64,000 bases of DNA from Paracoccus stylophorae (GCF_028553765.1 NZ_CP067134.1:2337001-2401000), one strand, 5' to 3'; positions 26,488 to 34,374 are shown, numbered from the stretch's first letter. Numbers and translations: made by a program. Notes: generated by a model from the sequence alone, not told the origin.

Positions 26488-27840
26488 TCAAGAGGTGGGC
26501 TCGTGTCTTTCTTCTTGTGCAGAATGGTGGTTGCCATGCGCCGGTTCGCGTGATGGCGGGTTGAGCGCGAGGAAGACGCGCTCGAACAGGAAAACGGCGG
26601 TCATGCCGGCGATCGCGACGACGACGATCAGCGGGTCGCTCTGCCATTTGAGCGCGGCGAAGGCTGCGAGAACCACCGCGTCCAACCCGATCGCCGTCAG
26701 AAGGACCCATCCCCGCGCGGCGATCTCTTCCCGCAGGGTCCGCCAGACCCCCCAATGGATCAAGATGTCCATCACGAGGTAGAAGAAGGCCCCGAGCGAG
26801 GCGATCCGGCTGAGGTCGAAGAAGATGGTCAGCGCGCCGGCGAAGACCACCGTATAGACGAGCGTATGGTCGCGGATAGTGCCCGGCATGCCGAAATGGC
26901 TGTGCGGGATCAGCTTCATGTCGGTCAGCATGGCGAGCATCCGCGACACTGCGAAGATGCTGGCAATCACGCCCGAGGCGGTCGCGACCAGCGCGAGCGC
27001 GACGGTCAGGTAGAAGCCGACGCGCCCAAGGGCGGGCTCGGCCGCCTCTGCCAGCGCGTAGTCTTTTGCCGCCACGATCCGATCGAGCGGCAGGCTGGCG
27101 CCGACGGCGAAGGCGACGAGAAGGTAGACGACGACACAGATCGCGATGGATATGACGATCGCTCGTCCGACGTTGCGGTGCGGGTCGGTGACCTCGGCGC
27201 CGCTGTTGGTGATCGTCGTGAAGCCCTTGAAGGCCAGGATCGCGAGCGCCACCGAGGCAAGGAAGCCCGCAACCGCACCGCCATCCGCGCTTTCCGCCGC
27301 CTGGAAAGAGAAGCCGCCGGCCCAGAGCGCGGCAATGCCGAAGGCCGCGATGCCGCCCACCTTGAGCACCGCCATGAGCTGCGACAGAAGACCCACGGAG
27401 CGGTTGCCTGCCGCATTCACGAGGTAGGCGAAGACGATGAGTCCCACGCCGATGGCAGGGACCAGCCAGCCTTCGGGCTCCAGATCGAGCCCCCGCAGCA
27501 GGTAGGTCGCAAATGTCCGCGCCACGAGGCTTTCGTTGATGACCATCGACAGCGCCATCAGCAGCGCGGCACCGGCCGCGACCGTCGTCGGGCCATAGGC
27601 CTTCGTCAGGATCATCCCGATCCCGCCCGCAGACGGCCAGGCGTTCGACATCTTGACGTAGGTATAGGCGCTGAATCCCGTCACCAGGGCGCCAGCGACG
27701 AAGGCAAGGGGGAACAAGGGACCCGCAAGTTCGGCGATCTGCCCGGTCAGTGCGAGAATGCCCGCACCGATCATCACGCCGGTTCCCATTGCCACTGTAT
27801 CGAAGAGCGACAAGCTGTTCTTCTGGTACTGCTGGGCCAT
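26488..27840 (-). CDS. APC-superfamily amino acid permease-like transporter
   Basis: A 450-residue integral membrane protein with about 12 hydrophobic segments. The APC signature is near the N-terminus (SLFDTVAMGTGVMIGAGILALTGQIAELAG), with GFTTITNSGAEVTDPHRNVGRAI typical of TM6-7. The substrate is not deducible; transporters of this kind recur in copper/silver islands. The ATG at 27840 is chosen because it overlaps the stop of the upstream VTT-domain gene (ATGA) and follows an AGGAAGAGG ribosome site. The C-terminus is His-rich (HGNHHSAQEERHE). Confidence 0.85.
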   Translation of the reverse strand: MAQQYQKNSLSLFDTVAMGTGVMIGAGILALTGQIAELAGPLFPLAFVAGALVTGFSAYTYVKMSNAWPSAGGIGMILTKAYGPTTVAAGAALLMALSMVINESLVARTFATYLLRGLDLEPEGWLVPAIGVGLIVFAYLVNAAGNRSVGLLSQLMAVLKVGGIAAFGIAALWAGGFSFQAAESADGGAVAGFLASVALAILAFKGFTTITNSGAEVTDPHRNVGRAIVISIAICVVVYLLVAFAVGASLPLDRIVAAKDYALAEAAEPALGRVGFYLTVALALVATASGVIASIFAVSRMLAMLTDMKLIPHSHFGMPGTIRDHTLVYTVVFAGALTIFFDLSRIASLGAFFYLVMDILIHWGVWRTLREEIAARGWVLLTAIGLDAVVLAAFAALKWQSDPLIVVVAIAGMTAVFLFERVFLALNPPSREPAHGNHHSAQEERHEPTS

Positions 27841-28214
27841 CACCTCTTCCTTTCTGCCTTTCCGCGCGTGGCGGCCCAGATCAGCGGCAGCCCGGTCACG
27901 AGGCCGAGACCGAGAACCGCCCATGTGGCCCGGCCAAGGTCACCGCTCACCGCCTCGCCCCCGAAATGCGCCAGCAGGAAGCTCGCCGGGATGATGCCGG
28001 CGAGCGTCGCCAGCGCGAACCGCCAGGCATGCAGGCGGCTGAGCCCCGCGGCGTAGCTGATCATGTCGAATGACACGAAGGGCATGAGGCGGCTCGCAAA
28101 GACTGTCGCCGTCAGCGCGGTCTGCGAGCCGAGAAGCCCGGCATCGACCGAGGCGCCGAACACGCGCCGCAGAGCGTCGTGCCCCAGAATCATGCGATTG
28201 ATCGTGTAGGTCAT
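27840..28214 (-). CDS. Short VTT-domain (TVP38/TMEM64-like) membrane protein
   Basis: A 124-residue protein containing the C-terminal half of a TVP38/TMEM64 family membrane protein: ASRLMPFVSFDMISYAAGLSRLHAWRFALATLAGIIPASFLLAHFG corresponds to the conserved RLxPxxPF-Y-aGl-r-fl-at--GiiPg-f block. Family members are usually about 220 residues, so the N-terminal half is missing and the gene may be a shortened variant or a remnant. It lies in an overlapping chain with the 48-residue membrane protein upstream and the permease downstream. Confidence 0.7.
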   Translation of the reverse strand: MTYTINRMILGHDALRRVFGASVDAGLLGSQTALTATVFASRLMPFVSFDMISYAAGLSRLHAWRFALATLAGIIPASFLLAHFGGEAVSGDLGRATWAVLGLGLVTGLPLIWAATRGKAERKR

Positions 28215-28360
28215 TATGACGTCCTTTCTCCAATTTTCCGAAGATATTTGATCAGCGCTGCTATGGCCAAAACCAGCAGCAGAAGGATCAGCAGGCCGAA
28301 CAGCCAGCCGAACCCCATGCCCCAACCCATACCGGCGCCCATGTCGTTCCAATTCATCAT
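28214..28360 (-). CDS. 48-residue Gly/Met/Trp-rich membrane protein
   Basis: A very small gene with a strong ribosome site (GGAGGAC) before two adjacent ATGs (28360 and 28357). It reads MMNWNDMGAGMGWGMGFGWLFG, then a single transmembrane helix (LLILLLLVLAIAALIKYL) and a basic tail. Its stop overlaps the next ATG (TAATG), so it is translated as part of the operon. Short proteins of this look accompany copper-resistance genes; the methionines and N-terminal tryptophans might contact Cu(I). Function unknown. Confidence 0.75.
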   Translation of the reverse strand: MMNWNDMGAGMGWGMGFGWLFGLLILLLLVLAIAALIKYLRKIGERTS

Positions 28361-28481
28361 GTCGTCCTCCTGTTTTCCGGGCTGCGAGAGGCCCGTCTCT
28401 GCGGATCTCGCGAGAAGGTGGTGGAGCGCGCCCGCAGCGATCGGTACGTCGGGGCGCTCGAAGCGAACGCCCCGCCTGCGG

Positions 28482-30026
28482 TCAGACCGAAGCCGATACC
28501 GCGAACTCGGTCATCATGCCGGTCGCCAGGTGCGGCATGTGATGGCAATGGACCATCCAGCGCGCGGCTTCGCCCGCGTCCAGCGCCACGTCCACCATCG
28601 ACATCGGCGGCACGTAGACCGTGTCGCGGAGTGCGCCGGCAACGCGCTGGCCATTGATGCCGACCACCTGGAACACATGGCCGTGCAGATGCATCGGGTG
28701 CCCCATCATCGACATGTTGTGGAACGAGAGCACAACTCGCTCGCCGCTGCGCGCGACAATCGGCCGATGCTGACCCCAGACGGCGCCGTTGATCGTCCAG
28801 ACATAGGGCTGCATCGAGCCGCCCAGCATCAGCATCTGGCCGCGATCCACAGGGCGTTCCGGCAAGGCGTCCACCGCGATCAGCCGTGCTTCCTGCGAAA
28901 GATCGGTGTCGAACGCGGGCGCTTCAACCTCCGCCACGGCATCAACGCGCCGCACCTCGGCACCAGGCGTGGCGAGGATCAGACCGGTGCGCTCCCTTGC
29001 GCCTTCGCGCAACGCGAGGATCGGCCAGGCTCCGGTTTCGCTCGGCAGGTCGATCTCGAGATCGAGCCGCTGTCCCATGGCAAGCCCGAACCGGTTTCCC
29101 GCCAGCGGCTGCACCGCATGACCGTCCACCGCGACGAGGCGCGCCCCGGCCGCACCGGTATCGATCCAGAACACCGTGGCCGCCGCGGCATTGATCACGC
29201 GGAGCCGGATACGGCCGCCGCGTTCGACCCGGACCACGTCGGGGTCAGATAGCGTGCGATCGTTGGCGAGATAGGCGTCCCAGTCGTAGTCGTTCAGGTC
29301 CATGGCCATGCCGCCCATCTGGCCGCCCATGCCCATCATCCCGCCCATACCCGGCATCTGGTCCATTGGCATGCCGCCCATCGCGCCGTGATCCATGCCC
29401 GGCATGGCGCCCATCCCGCCCATGGGCGTCCCCTGCATGGGTTGAGCGCCGCCGTGATGCGCGTGCGCGTCGTGTTCGCCGCCCGCGTGACCGCCGCTTA
29501 TCTCGGCCAGAACCTCTTCCGGGGACTTGAACGAGAAATCGTGCAGGAACATCACGACCTCCTGCCGGTCGGCGGCGATGTCCTCGGCCGAACGCACGAT
29601 CAGCGGCGCGGCGAGCAGCTGCATCTCCTGGACCGGGACATGGCTGTGCATCCAGTGCGTGCCGGGCCGCGCCTCGAAGTCGTAGGATCGTGTCTCGCGC
29701 GGCGCGAGCAGGGCCATCGGCATGTCGGGCACGCCGTCCTGCGCGTTGGGCGGGATCTGCCCATGCCAGTGTATGATCGTGCCGACGTCGAGATCGTTGG
29801 TCAGATCGACCCGGAACCGTTGTCCGGGATCGAGCACCAGTCCCTGGCCGCCGGGCCCGGCGAGGCCGAAGACCGAAGCCGCGCGTCCGTCGATGTCGAG
29901 CGTGCGCGTCGCGGCAGCGAGGCGGATCGGGGCCGCCGCCTGCGCGAGGGCAAGACGGGGCATGTGCGCAACCGCAACGGCTGCTGCACTTGCGGCGAGA
30001 AAGCCGCGTCGCGAAAGGGTGTTCAT
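28482..30026 (-). CDS. Multicopper oxidase, CueO/CopA-like, Tat-exported
   Basis: A 514-residue periplasmic laccase-type oxidase, probably oxidising Cu(I) to Cu(II). The Tat signal is S-R-R-G-F-L at residues 5-10. Copper ligands are HWHG (86-89), HWMHSH (124-129), HPMHLHGH (443-450) and HCHHMPHLATGM (493-504). Residues about 200-260 are a Met/His/Gly-rich insertion (DHGAMGGMPMDQMPGMGGMMG), as in CueO, where it binds Cu(I). The start at 30026 has GAGGAG upstream and places the Tat motif at the N-terminus. Confidence 0.95.
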   Translation of the reverse strand: MNTLSRRGFLAASAAAVAVAHMPRLALAQAAAPIRLAAATRTLDIDGRAASVFGLAGPGGQGLVLDPGQRFRVDLTNDLDVGTIIHWHGQIPPNAQDGVPDMPMALLAPRETRSYDFEARPGTHWMHSHVPVQEMQLLAAPLIVRSAEDIAADRQEVVMFLHDFSFKSPEEVLAEISGGHAGGEHDAHAHHGGAQPMQGTPMGGMGAMPGMDHGAMGGMPMDQMPGMGGMMGMGGQMGGMAMDLNDYDWDAYLANDRTLSDPDVVRVERGGRIRLRVINAAAATVFWIDTGAAGARLVAVDGHAVQPLAGNRFGLAMGQRLDLEIDLPSETGAWPILALREGARERTGLILATPGAEVRRVDAVAEVEAPAFDTDLSQEARLIAVDALPERPVDRGQMLMLGGSMQPYVWTINGAVWGQHRPIVARSGERVVLSFHNMSMMGHPMHLHGHVFQVVGINGQRVAGALRDTVYVPPMSMVDVALDAGEAARWMVHCHHMPHLATGMMTEFAVSASV

Positions 30027-30100
30027 GGTCGTCTCCTCGGGACATCCCGTCCCGTCCATCAATGCCTATGGGACGCCGCGGGCGTCGGCCTGCGGCACGC

Positions 30101-30496
30101 TCAGAGGAGACGGAGCTTGGGAGGTCGTTCGTTCAGCCCTGGCGCCCGGTTGGCATGGATTGACTCGGGCGGGAGGTCGTGTCTGGCTGGCCCGTACGCA
30201 TGTCCGGCTTCCATACCCGACATCGTCAGGAAGGCCGATAGACCTGCGCAGACGAACTCGCACACGGCTGCGTCCGCCGATTCACAATGCTGGCCGTCGT
30301 CACAGGACGGGTGAGTGTCAGCGGACGCGTGCATCGTGGCGCCTGCATGGAGCGCGTGGTCTCCCTGCATGCCATCCATCCGCGCAACATGGGCTGCGCT
30401 GATCGTCGTCACCACGGCGATCGCAAGGACGGCTAGGATTGAGAGGACACGCGCGAACATGCCAGCAAAATAGGCATTGCTCACGAGAATGTCCAT
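30101..30496 (-). CDS. Exported His/Met/Cys-rich small protein, possibly copper-binding
   Basis: A 131-residue product with a hydrophobic N-terminal segment (VLSILAVLAIAVVTTISAAHVA). A metal-ligand-rich stretch follows (MDGMQGDHALHAGATMHASADTHPSCDDGQHCESADAAVCEFVCAG), then a second hydrophobic segment and a basic end (NERPPKLRLL). It may start at 30496 or at Met 13 (30460); neither has a strong ribosome site. It lies directly upstream of the multicopper oxidase on the same strand, so it could be the first gene of that operon. I do not recognise a named family; metal binding is inference from composition. Confidence 0.55.
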   Translation of the reverse strand: MDILVSNAYFAGMFARVLSILAVLAIAVVTTISAAHVARMDGMQGDHALHAGATMHASADTHPSCDDGQHCESADAAVCEFVCAGLSAFLTMSGMEAGHAYGPARHDLPPESIHANRAPGLNERPPKLRLL

Positions 30497-30568
30497 TGTC
30501 GCTCAAGGTGTGCGTCTGGCACAACATCACCTCCGCGTGAACGCAATGAATTTCTACAGTCGAGGGGG

Positions 30569-31039
30569 ATGGGCGTATTGAGGAGTTTCCTCTGGACTAA
30601 CGTAGCGAGCGGTCTGGTCGTCGGAGGCTTGATCTTCGCGGCCTATGCCATTTGGCACTATTCGGGTGCCGAGGCTACTTCCCGGGTGTCTGCGGATGTC
30701 ATCTCGCAAGGCAGACAGATCTATGCCGATCAGTGCGCCGCCTGCCACGGCGCGAATCTGGAGGGCCAGCCCGACTGGCGCTCGCCGCTTCCGTCCGGTC
30801 GATTGCCCGCACCGCCGCATGACGCCAGCGGCCATACCTGGCACCATCCCGACGACGTGCTGTTCCGTATTGTGAAGGAAGGCACGGCCGCCATCGTCGG
30901 TGGCGGCTACGAGAGTGACATGCCGGGCTTCGGCGACGTTCTGAGCGATCCCGAGATCCGCGCGGTCCTCTCGTACATTAAAAGCACATGGCCGGAGCGC
31001 GAGCGCGGCTACCAGGAGAGTGTATCAGACGCGAACTGA
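30569..31039 (+). CDS. Membrane-anchored c-type cytochrome
   Basis: A 156-residue protein with an N-terminal uncleaved helix (ASGLVVGGLIFAAYAIWHY). One class I cytochrome c domain has heme motif C-A-A-C-H (about residues 54-58) and a distal methionine in ESDMPGFGDVLSD. The DVLFRIVKEGTAAIVGGG segment is common in cytochromes from copper islands. It is the only + strand gene between the two - strand operons, and it diverges from the His/Met/Cys-rich gene. It might take electrons from the multicopper oxidase reaction or the respiratory chain (inference). Confidence 0.88.
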   Translation: MGVLRSFLWTNVASGLVVGGLIFAAYAIWHYSGAEATSRVSADVISQGRQIYADQCAACHGANLEGQPDWRSPLPSGRLPAPPHDASGHTWHHPDDVLFRIVKEGTAAIVGGGYESDMPGFGDVLSDPEIRAVLSYIKSTWPERERGYQESVSDAN

Positions 31040-31060
31040 CGGCCCCCTGATCGTCGGCTG

Positions 31061-31474
31061 CTACTCGCGCCAGGCCCGTTCGCAGACCGAGTAGAGGAAC
31101 GTCGCCGACCAGGTCAGCACCATGAAGCCACCTAGCGACTGCATCATGTTGATGATCCGTATCGGCCCGCTGCTCTCGATCTGCGTGTAGCCGAGCGTGG
31201 CGAAATTGATGCCGGAGAAGTAGATCAGGCCGTTCCAGCTTGCGTCGTAGGTGCCACCAAGGGCCCCCAGGCCCCAGCCCAGCAGCACCTTGTAGACGAC
31301 GGCGAAAGCCAGGATCTCGATCGTGTGGAGCGCTAGAAGGCCGACGAACGCCACCATGATCGCCCCCTGCGGCCTTTCGTTGGAGTTCGGCTTCATCGCA
31401 CGGACGCCCAGCAGCCCGTAGTGATGGCCGATCCCGAGGGCGGCAACCAGCGCGAAGCCGAGCAGAAGCGTCAT
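31061..31474 (-). CDS. Two-transmembrane ion channel-like protein
   Basis: A 137-residue membrane protein with helices at the N-terminus and at about 40-60 and 105-125. A pore-loop-like sequence (SGINFATLGYTQIESSGPIRII) resembles Ion_trans_2 potassium channels. The selectivity filter reads TLGYTQ in place of TVGYG, so ion preference is uncertain. It lies convergent with the cytochrome c gene and downstream of the glutaredoxin-MauE gene in a - strand run. Confidence 0.7.
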   Translation of the reverse strand: MTLLLGFALVAALGIGHHYGLLGVRAMKPNSNERPQGAIMVAFVGLLALHTIEILAFAVVYKVLLGWGLGALGGTYDASWNGLIYFSGINFATLGYTQIESSGPIRIINMMQSLGGFMVLTWSATFLYSVCERAWRE

Positions 31475-31542
31475 TATTCATCTCCTCCACGAATATCTCG
31501 GCTCCGCTCGACGGGACCGGGCGGACGCGAGGGGGCGAGCCG

Positions 31543-32304
31543 TTACCCCATCCAGAGCAACCTGGCGGGCATCCAGATACCCATCGCGATCATCATCAGG
31601 TTCTCGGTCAGCGAGACGAAGCCAAGCGGCACGTTGCTCGATCCGCCGACGCAGGCGCATTTGAGCTCGCGCTTGTCGATGTAGACCGCCTTGAAGACCG
31701 AGACTGCGCCGACGGTACCGATGAAGAGCGCAACCAGCGCCGCGATCCAGATCAGCACGCCCGCGATCATCAGAATGCCAGCCAACGCCTCGCCGAAGGG
31801 ATAGACGTACCCGTACCGCACCCAGCGGCGCGCCAGTAGGTCGTAGTTGAGGAACATCGTCGAGAAGCTCTCGACGTCCTGCAGCTTCTGGATCGCGAGA
31901 AGGCACATGCTGATGGCGATGAACCACTCGAACGCCCGGATGCTGAGCACGGTGCCGAACGCGTACCAGCTGACGGCCAGCGCCATCAGGAAGGCGACGG
32001 AGAAGATCGCTATGACCGGCTGGTAGCTGGTCTCGCCCTCGTCCTTCACCTCCTGCCCAAAATGCTTGCGGAGGTCGTCGTAGCCGCCAATCCGCTCGCC
32101 ACCGATGAAGGTCTGCGGCGTCGTGTCGACGCCGTGCTCCTTCTTGAACGCTTCTGTCGCGTCGCGCGTCTCGAGGTGATGGTCCTCGACCGTGAAGCCG
32201 TGCCGCTCGAGCAGGTCCTTTGACTTCAGCCCGTAGGGGCAAAGGTGGTCGGGCATGACCATCCGGTAGAGGATTGCGGTCTTGCCGCTCTGGTCCAAAG
32301 CCAT
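31543..32304 (-). CDS. Glutaredoxin domain fused to MauE/DoxX-like membrane domain
   Basis: A 253-residue fusion. Residues 10-85 form a glutaredoxin fold with active site C-P-Y-G (about 22-25) and TPQTFIGGERIGGYDDL. Residues about 95-250 carry four to five transmembrane helices of the MauE/DoxX type, with a C-A-C motif (KRELKCACVGGSSNVPLGFVSLTENL). MauE-like proteins move electrons or disulfides across the membrane. Such fusions are known in mercury and copper islands. It is probably co-transcribed with the DUF305 gene upstream. Confidence 0.85.
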   Translation of the reverse strand: MALDQSGKTAILYRMVMPDHLCPYGLKSKDLLERHGFTVEDHHLETRDATEAFKKEHGVDTTPQTFIGGERIGGYDDLRKHFGQEVKDEGETSYQPVIAIFSVAFLMALAVSWYAFGTVLSIRAFEWFIAISMCLLAIQKLQDVESFSTMFLNYDLLARRWVRYGYVYPFGEALAGILMIAGVLIWIAALVALFIGTVGAVSVFKAVYIDKRELKCACVGGSSNVPLGFVSLTENLMMIAMGIWMPARLLWMG

Positions 32305-32340
32305 GGTGCCCTCCTTCCGCGAAAACGTTCGCCTTGATGC

Positions 32341-33201
32341 TCAGCCCGCTTCGCAGCCGTAGAAGCCGCGGTAGCCCACGCTCAGTCCCTCATCGAGTTC
32401 GAACACGAGCTCCCCGTTCTGGCGCCAGTCGGCCTCGTCGCCGAGCGACCGCACTGTGACCGTGGTGCCGGGCGCCGAGAACGTCGTCGCGCCCTCCTGC
32501 GGACCGCTCTCCGCGTCCAGGGCGATGAGGACGCCATTCAGCTTCATCGCGGCCGCACCGACCTCGGTCGACCAGAGAACCGGATCGGTCTCGGGGCTGC
32601 GGTTGAAGGTGCAGGGAGCCGGCGCTCCGAGCACGCGATCGGCCTCGGCTTCCGGCATCGGTGCGAGGTCGAGGGTGCTGACGAGGGTGTTCGACAGCGC
32701 ATCCTCGACGCTGCCCGGCTCGGCCGGCGGGTCCTGATAGATGCTCTCCACCACGTTGCCCCCGGACACATCGGCGATCAGGTAGCGCATTTCCGCAATT
32801 TCGCGCCGCTGCGCCTCGATGATCTCGTCGGCGAGCTTGCGCACGCGCGGGTCACGGATCTGCGCCCGCTCCGAGGTCATGATGGCAATCGAGTGGTGAG
32901 GAATCATCGCCCGCATGTAGCTCGGGCCCGAGACCGTGACCTGGCTGCGGACGAGCCAGAGCGTCAGAGCGAAGACGATGACCGAGCCCGCGAAGATCGC
33001 GATGTTGAGCGCCTTGTTCGAATACATGCCGAGCATGTAGGCGAGCATGATGACGGCCATCGTCGCCCCCATCATGATCGCCATGTAGGTGCGCGTCTCC
33101 GAGAAGAAGACGTGCTCCCATGCGTAGGTATTGAGGTACATCAGGACGAACATCACCACCGTGGAGGTGAGGATCATCAGGCTGAATCGGATGTAGGACA
33201 T
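32341..33201 (-). CDS. DUF305 membrane protein with extra C-terminal domain
   Basis: A 286-residue protein with three N-terminal transmembrane helices (residues 5-25, 35-55 and 62-80). A DUF305 helical domain follows with the histidine motif AMIPHHSIAIM and DEIIEAQRREIAEM. DUF305 proteins are ferritin-like, periplasmic and linked to copper loads. The last 120 residues (from about 170) form a mostly beta region with C-T-F-N and F-Y-G-C that I do not recognise. The ATG at 33201 has GGAAG upstream. It is first in its operon and faces csoR across a dyad operator. Confidence 0.85.
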   Translation of the reverse strand: MSYIRFSLMILTSTVVMFVLMYLNTYAWEHVFFSETRTYMAIMMGATMAVIMLAYMLGMYSNKALNIAIFAGSVIVFALTLWLVRSQVTVSGPSYMRAMIPHHSIAIMTSERAQIRDPRVRKLADEIIEAQRREIAEMRYLIADVSGGNVVESIYQDPPAEPGSVEDALSNTLVSTLDLAPMPEAEADRVLGAPAPCTFNRSPETDPVLWSTEVGAAAMKLNGVLIALDAESGPQEGATTFSAPGTTVTVRSLGDEADWRQNGELVFELDEGLSVGYRGFYGCEAG

Positions 33202-33298
33202 GTCGCGACTTCCTGCTCGTTCTGTAATCTGCTTGAGGGCAACTAGACAGCCGCATCTGCCAACGCAGAACTCGGTGGGCGTCCGACAACGCAGCCCA

Positions 33299-33315
33299 AT
33301 ACCCCAAGGGGGTAT
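33299..33315. promoter_or_regulatory. CsoR-type operator dyad
   Basis: ATACCCC (33299-33305) and GGGGTAT (33309-33315) form a perfect 7-bp inverted repeat around AAG. This A/T-G/C-tract dyad is the recognition style of CsoR/RcnR regulators. It sits between divergent csoR and the DUF305 operon, so one site can control both. Confidence 0.75.
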
Positions 33316-33340
33316 GAATTCAACTCGCGCTGGCCTTTGA

Positions 33341-33354
33341 GGTTCCGAGGAACC
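33341..33354. repeat. Short inverted repeat upstream of csoR
   Basis: GGTTCC and GGAACC flank GA, 52 bases before the csoR start. It could be a second regulator site or part of the leader. No partner is identified. Confidence 0.35.
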
Positions 33355-33405
33355 CTTCTGCATCAAGGTCGGTTCTTAATTATCGCAGTACGAGATCGGC
33401 CCGCC

Positions 33406-33678
33406 ATGAAAGATCGAAAGCAAGCAGCCATCCAAAGACTGGCGCGCCTCGAAGGACAGGTGCGTGGAGTTGCCCGGATGATTGAAGAAGATCGCTACTG
33501 CATCGACATTCTCAATCAATCCCTGGCGATCCGGTCGGCCCTTTCGCAGGTCGAAATCTTGATCCTGCAGGATCATGCGGATGACTGCGTGGACCATGCG
33601 ATTAGATCACAGGATCCCGACGAGCAGCGTCGGAAGTTCAAGGAGCTGGTGGAGGTTTTCGAGAGGGTTTGCCGGTAG
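33406..33678 (+). CDS. csoR: Copper-sensing transcriptional repressor, CsoR family
   Basis: A 90-residue all-helical regulator starting MKDRKQAAIQRLARLEGQVRGVARMIEEDRYC. The copper ligand set C-H-C is visible as C32, H57 and C61 (in DHADDCVDHA), which separates CsoR from formaldehyde (FrmR) or nickel (RcnR) sensors. Apo-CsoR binds GC-tract dyads and leaves on binding Cu(I). The dyad at 33299 upstream is the expected target, giving autoregulation and control of the divergent operon. The copA operon has no obvious copy of the site in the parts I examined. Confidence 0.92.
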   Translation: MKDRKQAAIQRLARLEGQVRGVARMIEEDRYCIDILNQSLAIRSALSQVEILILQDHADDCVDHAIRSQDPDEQRRKFKELVEVFERVCR

Positions 33679-33719
33679 CCAGGGAGGGTGCATTAATAAC
33701 AAATATTTACAATGACTTA

Positions 33720-33757
33720 GGCGGAGAAGGTTGGACGTCAGGCCCATCCCCTCCGCC
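33720..33757 (+). repeat. Perfect 7-bp hairpin in the csoR downstream region
   Basis: GGCGGAG (33720-33726) pairs with CTCCGCC (33751-33757) over 24 nt. The 3' arm reads like a tRNA 3' end (CTCCGCCA) but there is no T-loop or anticodon arm, so it is not a tRNA. It lies 28 nt before an intrinsic terminator and could belong to a small RNA. Confidence 0.35.
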
Positions 33758-33784
33758 ACTTGCCCCAGCAAAAGCGTTCTCCCG

Positions 33785-33806
33785 ATCCGGCGGCGGCCGG
33801 ATTTTT
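33785..33806 (+). terminator. Intrinsic terminator downstream of csoR
   Basis: ATCCGGC (33785-33791) and GCCGGAT (33796-33802) pair perfectly around GGCG and are followed by four further T (33803-33806). It lies about 105 nt after the csoR stop, long for a simple 3' UTR. Confidence 0.75.
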
Positions 33807-34179
33807 CCGTTATATTCAAGGGTTATACGGGAGGGGCTGAGCACTGGCACCTGCGCCAGGAGGCACGGGAGCGGTCTCTCAGGGCCGATATTCTCCGGAC
33901 CTCATGACTGCGCGGGTTTGGTGAATTTCTTGTAAGTATCTGCAATGTATCGAATTTTTCGATCCTACGGCTGGGCACTTCGATTCCAGTGGCATTCGTC
34001 AGAAGGAACAGAAATCGAACTCGCTCTTGGTCATGGTGTAGCCCCCATGGTCGCTCCAAGTCTTCGCGCGGGTGCCGCCGCGCTGGCCGTTCAGCCTACT
34101 CGGCCACCTCAAAACGAGCCAAATGCCCGGTTGAATGGACGGACTCTTATGGTCATTGTGGCCCAAACAGGAGGCGGCG
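33807..34179. other. Intergenic region without a convincing gene
   Basis: About 370 bases lie between the terminator and the Phd-like gene. It holds an inverted repeat ATCGAA-TTT-TTCGAT (33949-33963) and AT-richer patches. Short frames here have no ribosome site or recognisable product. It may contain the promoter of the restriction operon and the border between the copper island and the restriction genes. Confidence 0.4.
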
Positions 34180-34374
34180 ATGAAGACCATGTCAGCCCGA
34201 GACGCGAAGCACCAGTTCGGCAGGCTCATCGACACTGCGCGCGCCGAGCCGGTTGTGGTTGAAAAGCACGGGCGTCCGGTGGTGGTCGTTCTCGCCGTCG
34301 AGGAATTTGAACGTCTGAAAGCGCTCAGTGAACTTGACCGTCAGGCGACAAAGTCGGTTGGCAAAGGAGATTGA
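34180..34374 (+). CDS. Phd/YefM-type antitoxin
   Basis: A 64-residue protein beginning MKTMSARDAKHQFGRLIDTARAEPVVVEKHGRPVVVVLAVEEFERL, the Phd/YefM DNA-binding fold. GGAGG precedes the ATG. No RelE/Doc toxin follows: the next gene, two bases later, is the HsdM fusion. So it acts either as an orphan antitoxin or as the transcriptional autoregulator of the restriction operon. The close spacing and lack of a terminator suggest one transcript. Confidence 0.85.
   Translation: MKTMSARDAKHQFGRLIDTARAEPVVVEKHGRPVVVVLAVEEFERLKALSELDRQATKSVGKGD

Noticed and set aside
28361..28481. Terminator after the multicopper oxidase (CGGGC/GCCCG stem)
   Set aside because: The stem is only five base pairs and is not followed by a T-run, so support is too weak.
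33720..33757. Possible tRNA, since CTCCGCCA resembles a tRNA 3' end
   Set aside because: Only 38 nt separate the arms, and there is no anticodon or T arm and no GTTCGA.
33669..33935. 88-codon frame overlapping the csoR stop region
   Set aside because: It has no ribosome site, includes the terminator hairpin and has no recognisable product.
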